DNA of 64,000 bases from the NCBI GenBank assembly GCA_021851785.1, contig JAJZBV010000005.1, positions 80,036 to 144,035 on the forward strand, given 5' to 3'. The stretch is from Pseudomonadota bacterium (GTDB taxonomy: Bacteria > Pseudomonadota > Alphaproteobacteria > Acetobacterales > Acetobacteraceae). The position numbers and the translations under genes were made by a program. This document shows, piece by piece, positions 46,574 to 59,682 of this stretch. The notes beneath the pieces were generated by a model that ran no database searches, had not been told where the DNA came from, and was given only the letters and a program-made list of their open reading frames with translations. Numbering within the stretch: position 1 is the stretch's first letter; each line of letters begins with the position of its first letter.

Positions 46574-48733
46574 GTGGAGCGGGTTTGGCGGGCGGAGGTC
46601 AGTGGCGAACTCAGGCAATTCGCGGCCGGCGTCACGCTTGCGTTTTATGCCCTGATCGAAGCCGAGCGCGGCCGCTTCGCGCTCTGGCTGCCGGTGTTTC
46701 TCGGCGCCGGCGACGTGGTCTATTTCGCGCAGCATAGCGAGCCGCCACGCTGGCTCGGGGCCGCCGGGATGGCGCTCGGCGCGGTGGGGTTTGGTTTTCT
46801 CCTGCGGCATCCGCTCGCGCGCCTCGTCCCCGGCCTGGTTTTTGTCGCCGCCCTCGGTTTCGCCGCGGCGCAATTCGCGACCTGGCGCGCCCCGCCGGTG
46901 CTCGCCCTGCCGCGCCATGCGGTGATGCTGAGCGGGCGGGTCGATGCGATCGAGGGGTTGCCGGAGGGCAGCCGGCTGTTGCTGACCGAGGCGCGGATCG
47001 GCGAGGGCGCGGTTTTGCCGCGGCGTCTCCGTCTCCGCCTGCGCCATGACGACGCGGCGGCGTTCACCATCGGCGAGACGGTGTCGCTGCGCGCCCTCCT
47101 GATGCCGCCGCCGCCGCCCGCCTATCCCGGCGCCTGGGATTTGCAGCGCGACGATTTTTTTCATGGGCTCGGCGGCTATGGCTCGGCGCTCGGGCCGCTC
47201 AGGCGCCTCGCGCCGGCGCCGGCGCCGAAATTCGAAGCAGCGATCGAGGCGATCCGCGCCGGGATCGCGGCAAGGGTGATGGCGGTTTTGCCGGATGCGC
47301 GGGGCGCGATCGCGGCGACGCTGCTTTCCGGGTTTTCCGCCGCCATTCCCGAGGCCGATCGGGCCGCTTTCCGCGATGCCGGGCTCGCGCATCTGCTCGC
47401 CATCGCCGGGCTTCATATCGGCATCGTCATGGGCCTCGTGCTCGGCTTCACCCGGCTTGTGCTCGCCGCCCTGGAATGGCCGGCGCTCCACTGGCCGGCG
47501 CGGCAGATCGCGGCGTTGACGGCGCTGGCGGCGGGCGGCGGCTATCTTCTGCTGACCGGCGCGCATGTGCCGATCCGGCGGAGCTTCGCGATGGCTTGCC
47601 TGGTGACGCTCGGCCTCATCGCCGGGCGGCGGGCGGTATCGCTCCGCGGGCTTGCGCTCGCCGCCGGCGCGGTGCTGCTCGGCGCGCCGGAGGAAATCGT
47701 CGGCGTCAGCTTCCAGATGAGTTTTTCCGCCGTTCTCGCGCTGATTTCCGGCTATGAGGCGCTGTGGCCGGCGCTGATGCGCATCACCTCGCGCTGGCGG
47801 CGGCATCTCGTGATGCTGGCGCTGACCAGCTTCCTCGCCGGCACCGCCTCGGCGCCGTTCGGAGCGGCGCATTTCGGCCGGGTGCAGCTCTATTTCGTGC
47901 TCGCCAATCTGATCGCGGTGCCGATCACCGCGTTCTGGGTGATGCCGTGCGGGCTGATCGCGCTCGCCTTGATGCCGCTCGGGATCGCGGCTTTGGCGCT
48001 GGTGCCGATGGGCTGGGGGATCGGGCTCATTCTCGCGATCGCGCGCGCGATTTCCGCGCTGCCGGCGGCAACGCTCCCGGTTGCGCACATCCCGAGCGGC
48101 GGGCTGCTCCTGATCGCGCTCGGCATGGCCTGGCTCGGGATCTGGCGGAGCCGCCTGCGGCTCTGGGGCGTGCCGATCCTGGCGCTCGGCCTCGCGTCGC
48201 CGCTCGCCTCCAGGCCGCCGGATCTGCTGGTCTCGCCCGATGCGAGGCTGATCGGCCTCCGCACGGCGGAGGGGGTATTCGTCCTTGCCCAGCCCGGCGC
48301 CTCGCGCTTCACCCGCGACGCTTGGGCGGAATACTGGGCGCGCGGGCCGCTCCTGCCGTTGAGCACGGCGCCGGCGGCGGCGGTCTCCTGCACCGACGGC
48401 GCTTGCCTGCTCCGCCCCGGGGCAAACCGGGCGGCGGCGCTTTTGCTCAGCGATGAAACCGCCGCGCCCGCCGCTTGCGATGACGCGGCGCTGGTCGTCT
48501 CCCCGGTGCCGCTCCGGGGAGGCTGCCGCGGACTGCCGCATATCGACCGCTTCACCGTCTGGCGTGACGGCGCGGTTGCCGCCTGGCTCGACGCGAGCGG
48601 GGTGCGGCTGGTGAGCGAGCGGGAATGGCGTGGCGTGCGCCCCTGGGTGCCGCCGGCGCCCGCGCCCCGGCATCCCGATGCGCAGCATCCGGCGCTGCCG
48701 CTCGCCGCCGAGGATGCCGGACCCGGCCATTGA
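46574..48733 (+). CDS. comEC: ComEC/Rec2 DNA-uptake channel family protein
   Basis: ComEC forms the inner-membrane channel for single-stranded DNA during natural transformation. The 719-residue protein has an N-terminal hydrophobic block, a DUF4131-like soluble region, and the competence core with the diagnostic [20 protein letters not shown] (HLLAISGLH-type motif) and [13 protein letters not shown], plus many membrane segments. The C-terminal part (after about residue 540) is a degraded beta-lactamase-like domain without the usual metal motif, as in many alphaproteobacteria. The start is GTG at 46574. No other com genes are nearby, so competence cannot be inferred. Confidence 0.88.
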   Translation: MERVWRAEVSGELRQFAAGVTLAFYALIEAERGRFALWLPVFLGAGDVVYFAQHSEPPRWLGAAGMALGAVGFGFLLRHPLARLVPGLVFVAALGFAAAQFATWRAPPVLALPRHAVMLSGRVDAIEGLPEGSRLLLTEARIGEGAVLPRRLRLRLRHDDAAAFTIGETVSLRALLMPPPPPAYPGAWDLQRDDFFHGLGGYGSALGPLRRLAPAPAPKFEAAIEAIRAGIAARVMAVLPDARGAIAATLLSGFSAAIPEADRAAFRDAGLAHLLAIAGLHIGIVMGLVLGFTRLVLAALEWPALHWPARQIAALTALAAGGGYLLLTGAHVPIRRSFAMACLVTLGLIAGRRAVSLRGLALAAGAVLLGAPEEIVGVSFQMSFSAVLALISGYEALWPALMRITSRWRRHLVMLALTSFLAGTASAPFGAAHFGRVQLYFVLANLIAVPITAFWVMPCGLIALALMPLGIAALALVPMGWGIGLILAIARAISALPAATLPVAHIPSGGLLLIALGMAWLGIWRSRLRLWGVPILALGLASPLASRPPDLLVSPDARLIGLRTAEGVFVLAQPGASRFTRDAWAEYWARGPLLPLSTAPAAAVSCTDGACLLRPGANRAAALLLSDETAAPAACDDAALVVSPVPLRGGCRGLPHIDRFTVWRDGAVAAWLDASGVRLVSEREWRGVRPWVPPAPAPRHPDAQHPALPLAAEDAGPGH

Positions 48734-48805
48734 TCCCCTATGTCAGGGATGAAAATTCGCGCGCGAGGCGGCCTGGTGTGGGTCGTTCATCTGGCGGCCA
48801 TGGGG

Positions 48806-50524
48806 TCAGAGCGGAGTGACGGCGACATCCAGCACCGCAGCGAGCCCTTCCTCCCGCACCGCGTGGAACGCGCGCGCGATGGCGTCGTCGAGTTCGGCGA
48901 TCGCGGTGACGCGCCGCGCAAAGGCGCCGCCGGCGGCCGCGGCGATGGCGGCGTAATCGGGGGCGGGCTCGAAGCTCACCCCGATCTCCTCGGCGCGGCT
49001 CGCGAACCCCTCCGGATGCAGCGCCAGCATCGAGAGCTTGGGTGATTTCCAGCCGTGATTATTGTAGATCACCTGCAAAAATGGCGTCTGGTAGCGCCGC
49101 GCCATCCAGTGGACGCTCGCTGGCACCGAAAACATATAGGAGCCATCGCCGGTCAGCGCGACCACGGTGTGATCGGGGCGGGCGAGCTTGACCCCGATCG
49201 CCGCCCCGCCATGCCAGCCGAGCGAGCCGCCGCCGCTGGCGAGCAGGCTGCCGGGGCGGCTCAAGCAGAGCTGATCGAGGATGGTCTGGTAATGGGAAAT
49301 GCCTTCGCTGAGGACGATCGTCCGCGCATCGAGATGGCGGCGGAGGCGGGCGGTGAGGATATCGCCGGTGATTTTACCGTCCACGTCCGCCACCCGCGCC
49401 GCGATCACCGCCTGCCGCGCCGCATGGCGGGCGGCGTAGTGGTGGAGACGTTCGGCGATCGCCGCCGGCGCGAGCGGAACATTCTCCAGGGCCGCGAGGA
49501 TCTGGCCAAGCGCGGTCGCCGCATCGGCGCGAAAGCTGCGCGCCGCACCGATATACCAGAGCGGCATCTGCTCCTTCAGCGGATCGACGTCGATATGGAT
49601 GATTTCGGCCTCCGGTGAGGGGCGGTTGATAGTCGGGATCCAGGGGACGTCGCTCTCGATCACCAGCACCAGATCGGCCTCGGCGAGCGCCGGATTCTGC
49701 GCCTTCTCATTCCATTGGCTGCCCTGATAAAGCGGGTCATCGGCGGGGAAGTTGAGCGCGCTCGGCACCGAATCGAGAACGCCGATCCCAAGCCGCCGGC
49801 AAAGCTCAAGAAGCCGCGGCACCGCTTCCGGGTTGCGCCCGAGATAGGAGGTGACGACCAGCGGCCGCTTGGCGCGGGCCAGTTTGGCGGCGATTTCGGT
49901 CGCATCCGAGGGCGCGAGCGCCGCCGGGGCGAGCGGGCGCCAGCGCGCCGCATCGATCGCGACCGGCGGCACCTCTTCCTCCAGAACCTCGCGCGCGGCC
50001 ATCAGATAGACCGGCCCCTTGGGGTCGCTATGGGCGAATTGCAACGCGCGGTGGATCATCTGCTTGAGGTTCCGCCCGCTGCGGAGTTCGTTGTCATAGC
50101 GCATATAGCCGCGCACCAGGCCGCGCTGGTCGAAAACATCCTGGATCCACTGGATGAATTCGTTGCGGCTGCCGGGAAGCTCGCCTTCCTGGGTGAAGGG
50201 CGAGGCGCCGGCGAGGATCAGCACCGGCGCGCGGCCCTTGGCGGCGTTGTGGATGGCGCCACCCAGCGCTTGCGTGCCGCATTCGACATGCACCAGCACC
50301 GCCTGCGCCCGCCCGGAAATCTGGGCATGGCCGTGTGCCGCGGACAGCGCCACCATCTCGTTGGGACAAGTGATGAGACGCGGCGCGGGCTTTCCCTCGG
50401 CGTGGGCCGCCGCCAGAGCTTCCAGAAGCGGCGGGTGGTCGCTGCCGAGATTGGCGAAGATATAGGCGATTCCGGCTTCGTTGCAGGCTTCGAGGAGAGC
50501 GGCGCTCGCGGTATGGACCGCCAT
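48806..50524 (-). CDS. TPP-dependent enzyme at the end of the thi operon
   Basis: This 572-residue TPP enzyme has the conserved glutamate in TCPNEMVALSAAHGHAQ, a middle domain (ALAEADLVLVIESDVPWIP), and a cofactor motif GDGSYMFSVPASVHWMARRY ... VIYNNHGW. It resembles acetolactate synthase/benzoylformate decarboxylase-type enzymes of unknown substrate. Its ATG overlaps the thiG stop (TGATG), so it is the last gene of thiC-thiO-thiS-thiG, whose transcript is controlled by a TPP riboswitch. It is only distantly similar to the other TPP enzyme at 13076. It may be a thiamine-related enzyme or a TPP consumer tuned to cofactor supply; this is inference. Confidence 0.8.
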   Translation of the reverse strand: MAVHTASAALLEACNEAGIAYIFANLGSDHPPLLEALAAAHAEGKPAPRLITCPNEMVALSAAHGHAQISGRAQAVLVHVECGTQALGGAIHNAAKGRAPVLILAGASPFTQEGELPGSRNEFIQWIQDVFDQRGLVRGYMRYDNELRSGRNLKQMIHRALQFAHSDPKGPVYLMAAREVLEEEVPPVAIDAARWRPLAPAALAPSDATEIAAKLARAKRPLVVTSYLGRNPEAVPRLLELCRRLGIGVLDSVPSALNFPADDPLYQGSQWNEKAQNPALAEADLVLVIESDVPWIPTINRPSPEAEIIHIDVDPLKEQMPLWYIGAARSFRADAATALGQILAALENVPLAPAAIAERLHHYAARHAARQAVIAARVADVDGKITGDILTARLRRHLDARTIVLSEGISHYQTILDQLCLSRPGSLLASGGGSLGWHGGAAIGVKLARPDHTVVALTGDGSYMFSVPASVHWMARRYQTPFLQVIYNNHGWKSPKLSMLALHPEGFASRAEEIGVSFEPAPDYAAIAAAAGGAFARRVTAIAELDDAIARAFHAVREEGLAAVLDVAVTPL

Positions 50525-51297
50525 CAGCCGCCCCCGACGAGGCCGAGCTGCGGGCTCGACGGCTCGGCCTGGGTGCGTTTCGGGATGCGCCCGGCGAGAT
50601 GGGCGCAACGCCCGGCCTCGACGGCGAGCCGCATGGCGCGGGCCATGCGCGGCGGGTCTTCGGCGCCGGCGACGGCGCTGTTGAGGAGCACGCCGGCGCA
50701 GCCGAGTTCCATCGCCTGCGCCGCGTCGGAGGCGGTGCCGATGCCGGCGTCGAGAATGACCGGCACCGGGCTGGTGGCATTGATGCGGGCGATGGCGTAG
50801 GGGTTGATGATGCCGAGCCCGGTGCCGATCGGCGACCCGAGCGGCATGACGGCGGCGGCGCCGAGATCGGCGAGCTTGCGGCAGCTCACCGGATCGTCGT
50901 TGCAATAGGGCAATACCGTGAAGCCGGCGCGCACCAGCTCATCGGTCGCCCTGAGCAGCAATTCGATGTCCGGATATTGCGTCTCGCGGTCGCCGATCAG
51001 CTCCAGCTTGACCCAATCCGTCCCCAGCGCCTCGCGGCCGAGTTCGGCGGTGAGGCGGGCGTCGCGCACGCTGGCGCAGCCGGCGGTGTTGGGCAGCAGG
51101 ACATGGCCCGCCAGCACATCGATGAGACTCTCGGCATAGGCTTCGAGGCTGATGCGGCGGATCGCGACCGTCACCATCGCCGGCGCGCCTTCGTGCAAGG
51201 AATCGAGCAGCACCTGGCGATTGGGGTAGCCGCCACTCCCGAGCAGAAGCCGCGCGGGGAAGGTTTTCCCGGCGATGGTCAGGGGATCGTCGGTCAC
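50524..51297 (-). CDS. thiG: Thiazole synthase ThiG
   Basis: ThiG makes the thiazole phosphate of thiamine from deoxyxylulose phosphate, dehydroglycine and ThiS thiocarboxylate. The 257-residue protein has [11 protein letters not shown], the [32 protein letters not shown] block with the catalytic lysine, [36 protein letters not shown], and [33 protein letters not shown]. All family motifs are intact. The start is GTG at 51297, three bases after the thiS stop. The iminoglycine supplier is ThiO here, the aerobic route. Confidence 0.96.
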   Translation of the reverse strand: MTDDPLTIAGKTFPARLLLGSGGYPNRQVLLDSLHEGAPAMVTVAIRRISLEAYAESLIDVLAGHVLLPNTAGCASVRDARLTAELGREALGTDWVKLELIGDRETQYPDIELLLRATDELVRAGFTVLPYCNDDPVSCRKLADLGAAAVMPLGSPIGTGLGIINPYAIARINATSPVPVILDAGIGTASDAAQAMELGCAGVLLNSAVAGAEDPPRMARAMRLAVEAGRCAHLAGRIPKRTQAEPSSPQLGLVGGG

Positions 51298-51300
51298 GGC

Positions 51301-51536
51301 TCAGCCTCCGCCGAACGGGCGCACGATTTCGATGTCGTCGCCGGGGTGAAGCTCGATCTCGCCCCAGGCGCGCGCCGGCACCACCGCGCCATTGACCGCG
51401 ACCGCGGTGCCACGCGGCGCGGTGATGCCCTTCCGCGCGAGCAGATCGGCGAGACGCGCGGCCAGCGGCTCCGCTTCGCCGTTCACCCGCAAGCTCGTGC
51501 CGGTCGCCGGGTTCGACATGGTCATGCAGGCGGGGG

Positions 51537-51540
<4 letters not shown>
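51301..51540 (-). CDS. thiS: Sulfur carrier protein ThiS
   Basis: ThiS carries sulfur as a C-terminal thiocarboxylate to ThiG. The 79-residue ubiquitin-like protein has LRVNGEAEPLAARLADLLARKGI, AVAVNGAVVPARAW, and ends in GGG, with the Gly-Gly needed for adenylation. I chose the ATG at 51540 because it overlaps the thiO stop as ATGA; starts at residues 6 or 8 are possible and would give a more usual length. Confidence 0.92.
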
Positions 51541-54686
<3,146 letters not shown>

Positions 54687-54689
54687 CGA

Positions 54690-55029
54690 TCATCGCGCCC
54701 GCCGCGGCGGCTGTCAACGGCGGATCGCGGCGTTGTGGCTAGCGACGGCGGCGTGGCCCGAGGGCGGCCATCAAAATTTGTCCAATAAATAAACAAAGGT
54801 AATGGTCTATGACTAATATACGAGCAGAAATAGGTCGACTTACGAGAAAAAGCCGAAAATCATGGCGTAAATCGGATTGACGCCCGAGCGTCCTTTCCGC
54901 CAAGATCGCGCTTGGCCAAAGGCGGAGGCGGCGATCCGCCGAGATTATGCAGCGATAGCGATCAACCGGGCCGCAAGCGGTTTGCCGTCGGCGGGCGTGG
55001 CTCACCCAAAAAATGGAAGGTCAATTGGG
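54690..55029. promoter_or_regulatory. Divergent promoter region, thi operon and amide transporter
   Basis: This 340-base spacer separates the thi leader (minus) from the second ABC importer (plus). The part at about 54770-54870 is A/T-rich and probably holds both promoters. TAATAT at 54814-54819 could be a -10 box for the plus strand but has no good -35 partner. I see no sigma-54 box here, unlike upstream of urtA at 2431. No gene or clear repeat is present. Confidence 0.4.
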
Positions 55030-56265
55030 ATGAAGATCAAACGGCGTGCGGCTCTCAAGGGGTTGGCGGCGGGGTTGGCGGCGCCCTTGGTGCTGCGTCA
55101 CGCGGCGCTCGGCGCCGATCCGATCAAGGTGGTCGGTATTCACGATGCGTCCGGCGGGCTCGACATCTACGGCAAGCCGATGATCGCCTGTCTCGATTTC
55201 GCGGTTGACGAGGTGAATGCCGCGGGCGGTTTGCTCGGGCGCCCGGTTCAGCTCATCAACTACGACCCGCAATCGAATATCCAGCTCTACACGCAATTCG
55301 CGACCCAGGCGGCGACCAAGGATCACGCCGCGGTGGTCCAGGGCGGCATCACCTCCGCCTCGCGCGAGGCGATCCGGCCGATCCTCGATCGCTATCGCAC
55401 GCTCTATTTCTACAACACCCAATACGAAGGCGGGGTGTGCGACCGCAACACCTTCTGCACCGGCTCGACCCCGGCGCAGAACGTGCAAAAACTCATGCCC
55501 TATATCATGCCGAAATGGGGCAAGAAGGTCTATGTCATCGCCGCCGATTACAATTACGGCCAGATCACCAGCAAATGGATCACCAAATACACCCGGGACG
55601 GCGGCGGCTCGGTGCTGGCCGTGGATTTCTTCCCGCTCGATGTCACCGATTTCGGCCCGGCGATCCAGAAGATCCAGCAGGCGAAACCCGATATCGTGGT
55701 GTCCGCCCTGGTCGGCGGCGCGCATGTCTCGTTCTATCGCCAATGGGCGGCTTCCGGCATGAAGAGCCGCATTCCGATGGCCTCGACGACGTTCGGTGGC
55801 GGCAACGAAACGCTGATCCTCTCGCCCGAGGAAGCCGACGGCATCGTCTGCGCCTATAGCTATTTCCAAGAAATCGACACTCCGGCCAACAAGGCGTTCC
55901 TCGAAAAATTCCACGCCAAGATGGGGCCGAATGCTCCCTATCTCGGCGCCGAACTCGCGATGCGCACCTATGTCGGCTTCAATCTCTGGGCCGAGGGCGT
56001 GCGCAAGGCGGGTTCGATCGACCGCATGAAGGTCATCGAGGCGCTGGAAACCGGCATCGTCAACCACGGCCCGCCCGGCACGACCATCATCGATCCCAAG
56101 ACCAACCACGTGACCCTGGACGTCTATCTCGCCGAGGCCCATGATCGCGGCTTCAAGGTTTTGCAGTCCTTTCCCGATCAGCCGCCCTCGGATACGCAGA
56201 TGGTGTGCGATCTGCAAAAGCATCCGAACGAGAACAAGCAATACGTCGTCGACGTGAAAATGTGA
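55030..56265 (+). CDS. Amide/urea-type ABC transporter substrate-binding protein
   Basis: This 411-residue type I periplasmic-binding protein belongs to the AmiC/FmdD/UrtA group. It has a twin-arginine leader (MKIKRRAALKGLAAG, cut near ALGADP). The mature domain includes VVGIHDASGGLDIYGKPM, YFYNTQYEGGVCDRNTFCTG, and FNLWAEGVRKAG, which also resemble UrtA (the YNTQYEGG versus YPVQYEGQ positions). Because the cluster ends in an amidase rather than urease, short-chain amides are the likely ligands, as for the Fmd system of methylotrophs; urea remains possible. The ATG at 55030 follows GGAAGG. Confidence 0.83.
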   Translation: MKIKRRAALKGLAAGLAAPLVLRHAALGADPIKVVGIHDASGGLDIYGKPMIACLDFAVDEVNAAGGLLGRPVQLINYDPQSNIQLYTQFATQAATKDHAAVVQGGITSASREAIRPILDRYRTLYFYNTQYEGGVCDRNTFCTGSTPAQNVQKLMPYIMPKWGKKVYVIAADYNYGQITSKWITKYTRDGGGSVLAVDFFPLDVTDFGPAIQKIQQAKPDIVVSALVGGAHVSFYRQWAASGMKSRIPMASTTFGGGNETLILSPEEADGIVCAYSYFQEIDTPANKAFLEKFHAKMGPNAPYLGAELAMRTYVGFNLWAEGVRKAGSIDRMKVIEALETGIVNHGPPGTTIIDPKTNHVTLDVYLAEAHDRGFKVLQSFPDQPPSDTQMVCDLQKHPNENKQYVVDVKM

Positions 56266-56274
56266 GCGGCGGCA

Positions 56275-57141
56275 TTGGATATCGTTTTCGCGGTCGGATT
56301 CCAGGTGATGAGCGGCGTCGCGACGCTGCTCATCACCAGCCTCGGCCTCGCCATCATTTTCGGCATGATGCGGGTGATCAATCTCGCCCATGGCGAATTC
56401 CTCATGCTCGGCGCCTACGCCGCCATTCTCTCGGCGCGCGCCGGGCTCAATATCTGGATCGCGATGCTGGTGGTGGCGCCGCTCGTTGTCGGGGGCATCG
56501 GCCTCGTCATCGAGCGGCTGATCATCCGGCGGCTTTACGGGCGGATGGTTGATACGATGCTCGCGACCTGGGGGCTTTCGCTCGCCCTCATCGGCGCCGT
56601 CACGATGATTTTCGGCAACACCGTCGCCGGGTTTTCCGCCCCGCTCGGCAGCTTCGCGATCGGCAGCTTCACCGCTTCCGCCTATGCCCTGTTCCTGATC
56701 GCCGCGGCGATCGTCTTGTTCGGCGGCATCTGGGCACTTTTGCGTTTCACGCCCGCCGGCCTGATCGCGCGCGGCACGATGCAGAACGCGGAGATGGCGT
56801 CAGCACTCGGGGTTTCGCCGGAGCGGGTCTATGCCGTGACGTTCGCCGCCGGCTCGGCGGTCTCCGGCCTCGCCGGGGCACTGATCGCGCCCTTCTCCGG
56901 TGTCGTGCCGACGATGGGCGCCGCCTTCATCGCCAAATCCTTCATCACCGTGATCACCGGCGGCGCGGCCATGCTCGCCGGCACGTTTTCCGCCTCCGGT
57001 TTGCTGGGGACGGTCGCGACGCTCGGCACCTTCGCGACCACCCCGGTCTTCGGCGAGGTGATGATGCTCGTTGTCGCCATCGTGCTGCTGCGGCTTCTGC
57101 CGCAAGGCATAACCGGCCGCTTCTTCCGGAGATCCCTGTGA
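56275..57141 (+). CDS. LivH-type permease of the second ABC importer
   Basis: This 288-residue membrane protein has the LivH signature LGLAIIFGMMRVINLAHGEFLMLGAYAAI and about eight hydrophobic segments. It lacks the large N-terminal domain present in UrtB of the first cluster, so the two systems are not simple duplicates. The start appears to be TTG at 56275, nine bases after the preceding stop; an ATG at 56308 would shorten the first membrane segment. It overlaps the next gene as GTGA. Confidence 0.87.
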   Translation: MDIVFAVGFQVMSGVATLLITSLGLAIIFGMMRVINLAHGEFLMLGAYAAILSARAGLNIWIAMLVVAPLVVGGIGLVIERLIIRRLYGRMVDTMLATWGLSLALIGAVTMIFGNTVAGFSAPLGSFAIGSFTASAYALFLIAAAIVLFGGIWALLRFTPAGLIARGTMQNAEMASALGVSPERVYAVTFAAGSAVSGLAGALIAPFSGVVPTMGAAFIAKSFITVITGGAAMLAGTFSASGLLGTVATLGTFATTPVFGEVMMLVVAIVLLRLLPQGITGRFFRRSL

Positions 57142-58136
57142 GCGGCATCCGACTTCCGATCGAGCTTGCCGCGGCAAGCTCTGTTGCCATCGCCGCGATC
57201 CTGGTTTTACCGCATGTTCTCGAACTTTTCGCGCTGATCAACGCAACCGTCTATGTCTCGCTGGCGGTGCTCGCCCTGAGCCTTGCCCTGGTCTGGGGTT
57301 TCGGCGGCATTCTGTGCTTCGGCCAGGCGGCGTTTTTCGGCCTCGGCGGCTATTCTTACGCCGTCGCGGCGATCAATTTCGGCGATACCACCTATGCCGT
57401 GCCGGTCGCGATCGCGGTGCCGGCGCTGGTCGCCGCGGCGCTCGGCTACGTGATGTTCTACGGCCGCATCAGCGACGTCTATATGGGCGCGATCACGCTC
57501 ACCCTGACCCTCATCCTGTTCAATTTCGTCAATTCCACCGCCGGCGATCAATGGCGGGTCGGCGCGGCGCCCCTCGGCGGCTTCAACGGCATTCCCTCGA
57601 CGCCGCCGCTCAATTTGCCTGGCGATCCGGGCAATCCGCTGCCGCCGGAATGGATTTTCGCGATCGCCGTGGTCTCTCTCCTGATCTGCTATATCCTCGC
57701 CAAGCTCATTCTGCGGGCCCGTTTCGGGCGGGTGATCGTTGCCATCCGCGAGAACGAGCGCCGCGCCGAATTGCTCGGCTATGACGTGCGGGCCTATAAA
57801 CTCGGCATCTTCGTCATCGGCGGCGCCATGGCCGGGTTGTCCGGCCTGCTGTTCGCCAATTGCGTCTTCGTCAGCCCGACGATGTTTTCCCTGTTCTATT
57901 CAGGACAGATCATCATCTGGGTGATGGTCGGAGGGCTCGGCACGCTGGTCGGGCCGGTGATCGGCGCGATCCTCCTCAATCTTCTCACCACCTGGGCGGG
58001 AACGCTGCCCGAGATCAATCCCAGCCTCATTCTCGGCGCCATTCTCGTGCTCGCGGTTCTGGTCATGCCGCGGGGGATGTTGCCGAGCCTCGCCACCGTG
58101 CTCGGCCGTTTCCGCGGCGCCGGGGGGGTGACATGA
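57138..58136 (+). CDS. LivM-type permease of the second ABC importer
   Basis: This 332-residue permease has the LivM signature LALVWGFGGILCFGQAAFFGLGGYSYAV and the C-terminal GQIIIWVMVGGLGTLVGPVIGAI segment. The start is GTG at 57138, overlapping the LivH-type gene; its stop overlaps the ATPase gene as ATGA. With its partner it forms the membrane channel for the amide-like substrate. Confidence 0.88.
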   Translation: MSGIRLPIELAAASSVAIAAILVLPHVLELFALINATVYVSLAVLALSLALVWGFGGILCFGQAAFFGLGGYSYAVAAINFGDTTYAVPVAIAVPALVAAALGYVMFYGRISDVYMGAITLTLTLILFNFVNSTAGDQWRVGAAPLGGFNGIPSTPPLNLPGDPGNPLPPEWIFAIAVVSLLICYILAKLILRARFGRVIVAIRENERRAELLGYDVRAYKLGIFVIGGAMAGLSGLLFANCVFVSPTMFSLFYSGQIIIWVMVGGLGTLVGPVIGAILLNLLTTWAGTLPEINPSLILGAILVLAVLVMPRGMLPSLATVLGRFRGAGGVT

Positions 58137-58894
58137 CGGCGCTCTTGGCAACCGAGCATCTGACGATGCGCTTCGGCGGTGTCGTCGCCGTCGATGACGT
58201 GAGCCTCACTGTCGCCGACGGCGAGTTGCGCTGTCTGATCGGGCCGAACGGGGCCGGCAAGAGCACGTTGTTCAAGTGCCTGACCGGGCAGATCAAGCCG
58301 AGCGCGGGCCGCATTCTCTGGCGCGGGCAGGACATCACCGGGCTCGACAGTTTCGAGATCGCGCGGCTCGGCGTCGGCATCAAGACACAGGTGCCCTCCC
58401 TCTTCGATGGCCTCACGGTTCTGGAGAGCGTTCGCCTGGCGCTCCGCCGGCAAGCGCGCGAGCGGGCGGCGCGGGCGCAGGCGCTGGCGACGCTGGAGCG
58501 TCTCGGCATCGTCGAACTCGCGCCACGCCTCGTCGCGCTCCTCGCCCACGGTCAGCGGCAGTTGGTCGAACTCGCGATGGTGGTCGCGCCGGAGCCCGAT
58601 CTCATCATCCTCGATGAACCGACGGCCGGGATGAGCGCCGAGGAAACCACCCGTGCCGCCCGCGTCATTCGCGCCCTGAACGCCGCGCACGCCATCATCG
58701 TCGTCGAGCACGACATGCAATTCATCCGCGCGATCGCGAAAACCGTCACCGTTCTGCACCAGGGGCGGGTGCTGGTCGAGGACGACGTCGCGAGCGTGCT
58801 CGCCGATCGGCGTGTCCAGGACGTCTATCTCGGCAAGGCGGATGCTACGCCGCTACGCCGCTGCGCATCCGCCAGCCCGAAGGTGCACCAGTGA
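58133..58894 (+). CDS. LivG-type ATPase of the second ABC importer
   Basis: This 253-residue ATPase has Walker A GPNGAGKST in LIGPNGAGKSTLFKCLTG, a signature variant LAHGQRQLVELAM, Walker B LIILDEPTAGMSAEE and the switch histidine VVEHDMQFI. LAHGQ in place of LSGGQ resembles the LSHGQ of UrtD, supporting a common origin for the two importers. It overlaps the permease before it and the second ATPase after it. Confidence 0.9.
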   Translation: MTALLATEHLTMRFGGVVAVDDVSLTVADGELRCLIGPNGAGKSTLFKCLTGQIKPSAGRILWRGQDITGLDSFEIARLGVGIKTQVPSLFDGLTVLESVRLALRRQARERAARAQALATLERLGIVELAPRLVALLAHGQRQLVELAMVVAPEPDLIILDEPTAGMSAEETTRAARVIRALNAAHAIIVVEHDMQFIRAIAKTVTVLHQGRVLVEDDVASVLADRRVQDVYLGKADATPLRRCASASPKVHQ

Positions 58895-59664
58895 GCGATA
58901 CGGCGATGATGGATGTCGCCGAATTGGTGTCCGGCTATGGCCGCATCGGCGTATTACGCGGTGCCTCGTTCGCTGTCGTGCGTGGAGAATGTCTTGGCAT
59001 TCTCGGCCATAACGGCATGGGGAAGACGACGCTGCTCCGCACCATCATGGGGTTGCTTGCGTGCCAGAGCGGGCGCATCCGGTTCGAGGGACGCGCGATC
59101 GAGCGCCTGGCGACGCATCAGCGCGCCCGCCTCGGGCTTGGCTATGTGCCGCAGGGGCGGCAGATTTTTCCGGCTTTGACGGTGCGCGAAAATCTGCTGT
59201 TCGGCGGCATCGCCAAATCCGGAGGCGCCAAATCCGGAGGCGCCAAATCCGGAGACGCCAAATCCGGGGGGGCCAAATCCGGCGCCGACGATATCTTGGC
59301 CAGAATTCTGGATGATTTTCCCGAATTGAAGCGGCTGCTCGATCGTCCCGGCGGCGCGCTCTCTGGTGGCGAGCAGCAGCTTCTCGCTTTGGCCCGCGCG
59401 CTCTGCGGAAAGCCGCGGCTTTTGCTGCTCGATGAGCCGACGGAGGGGATCCAGCCCTCGATCATCGCCGCGATGAGCGAGCGTCTGCATGATTTGCGCG
59501 CGCGTTATGGCTTGTCCATTCTTCTGGTCGAACAAAATCTCGACTTCATCCGCGGCTTGGCAAATCGCGCGTTGCTGATCCATCGCGGCCAGATCGGCCG
59601 CGAAATCCCGCCCGCGGCGCTCGCCGACCCGACCCTCGTTGAAGAATTCATTGCTGCGGTCTGA
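58891..59664 (+). CDS. LivF-type ATPase of the second ABC importer, with repeat insertion
   Basis: This 257-residue ATPase has Walker A GHNGMGKTT, VPQGRQIFPALTVRENL, signature LSGGEQQLLALARAL and Walker B LLLLDEPTEGIQPSI. Between the Q-loop helix and the signature, an unusual hydrophilic insertion of five pentapeptides (GIAKS, GGAKS, GGAKS, GDAKS, GGAKS) is encoded by five 15-bp units. UrtE has no such insert at the same place, so it lengthens a surface loop in the helical subdomain. The start is GTG at 58891. A few changes in unit number would keep the frame. Confidence 0.9.
   Translation: MSDTAMMDVAELVSGYGRIGVLRGASFAVVRGECLGILGHNGMGKTTLLRTIMGLLACQSGRIRFEGRAIERLATHQRARLGLGYVPQGRQIFPALTVRENLLFGGIAKSGGAKSGGAKSGDAKSGGAKSGADDILARILDDFPELKRLLDRPGGALSGGEQQLLALARALCGKPRLLLLDEPTEGIQPSIIAAMSERLHDLRARYGLSILLVEQNLDFIRGLANRALLIHRGQIGREIPPAALADPTLVEEFIAAV
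59206..59280 (+). repeat. 15-bp tandem repeat inside the LivF-type gene (5 units)
   Basis: Five 15-bp units near GGAGGCGCCAAATCC lie in frame; units two and three are identical, and the others differ by one to three bases. They encode Gly- and Lys-rich pentapeptides. Near identity of the units suggests recent expansion by slippage or unequal exchange. Confidence 0.92.
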
Positions 59665-59682
59665 ACTCGTGAGGAGAGAAAC

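Noticed and set aside
46508..48730. A 740-codon minus-strand frame opposite comEC
   Set aside because: It is a composition artefact of Arg, Glu and Pro; comEC has clear motifs and membrane segments on the plus strand.
48732..48752. ATCCCC/GGGAT hairpin after comEC
   Set aside because: The stem is short and imperfect with no T-run; too weak to list as a terminator.
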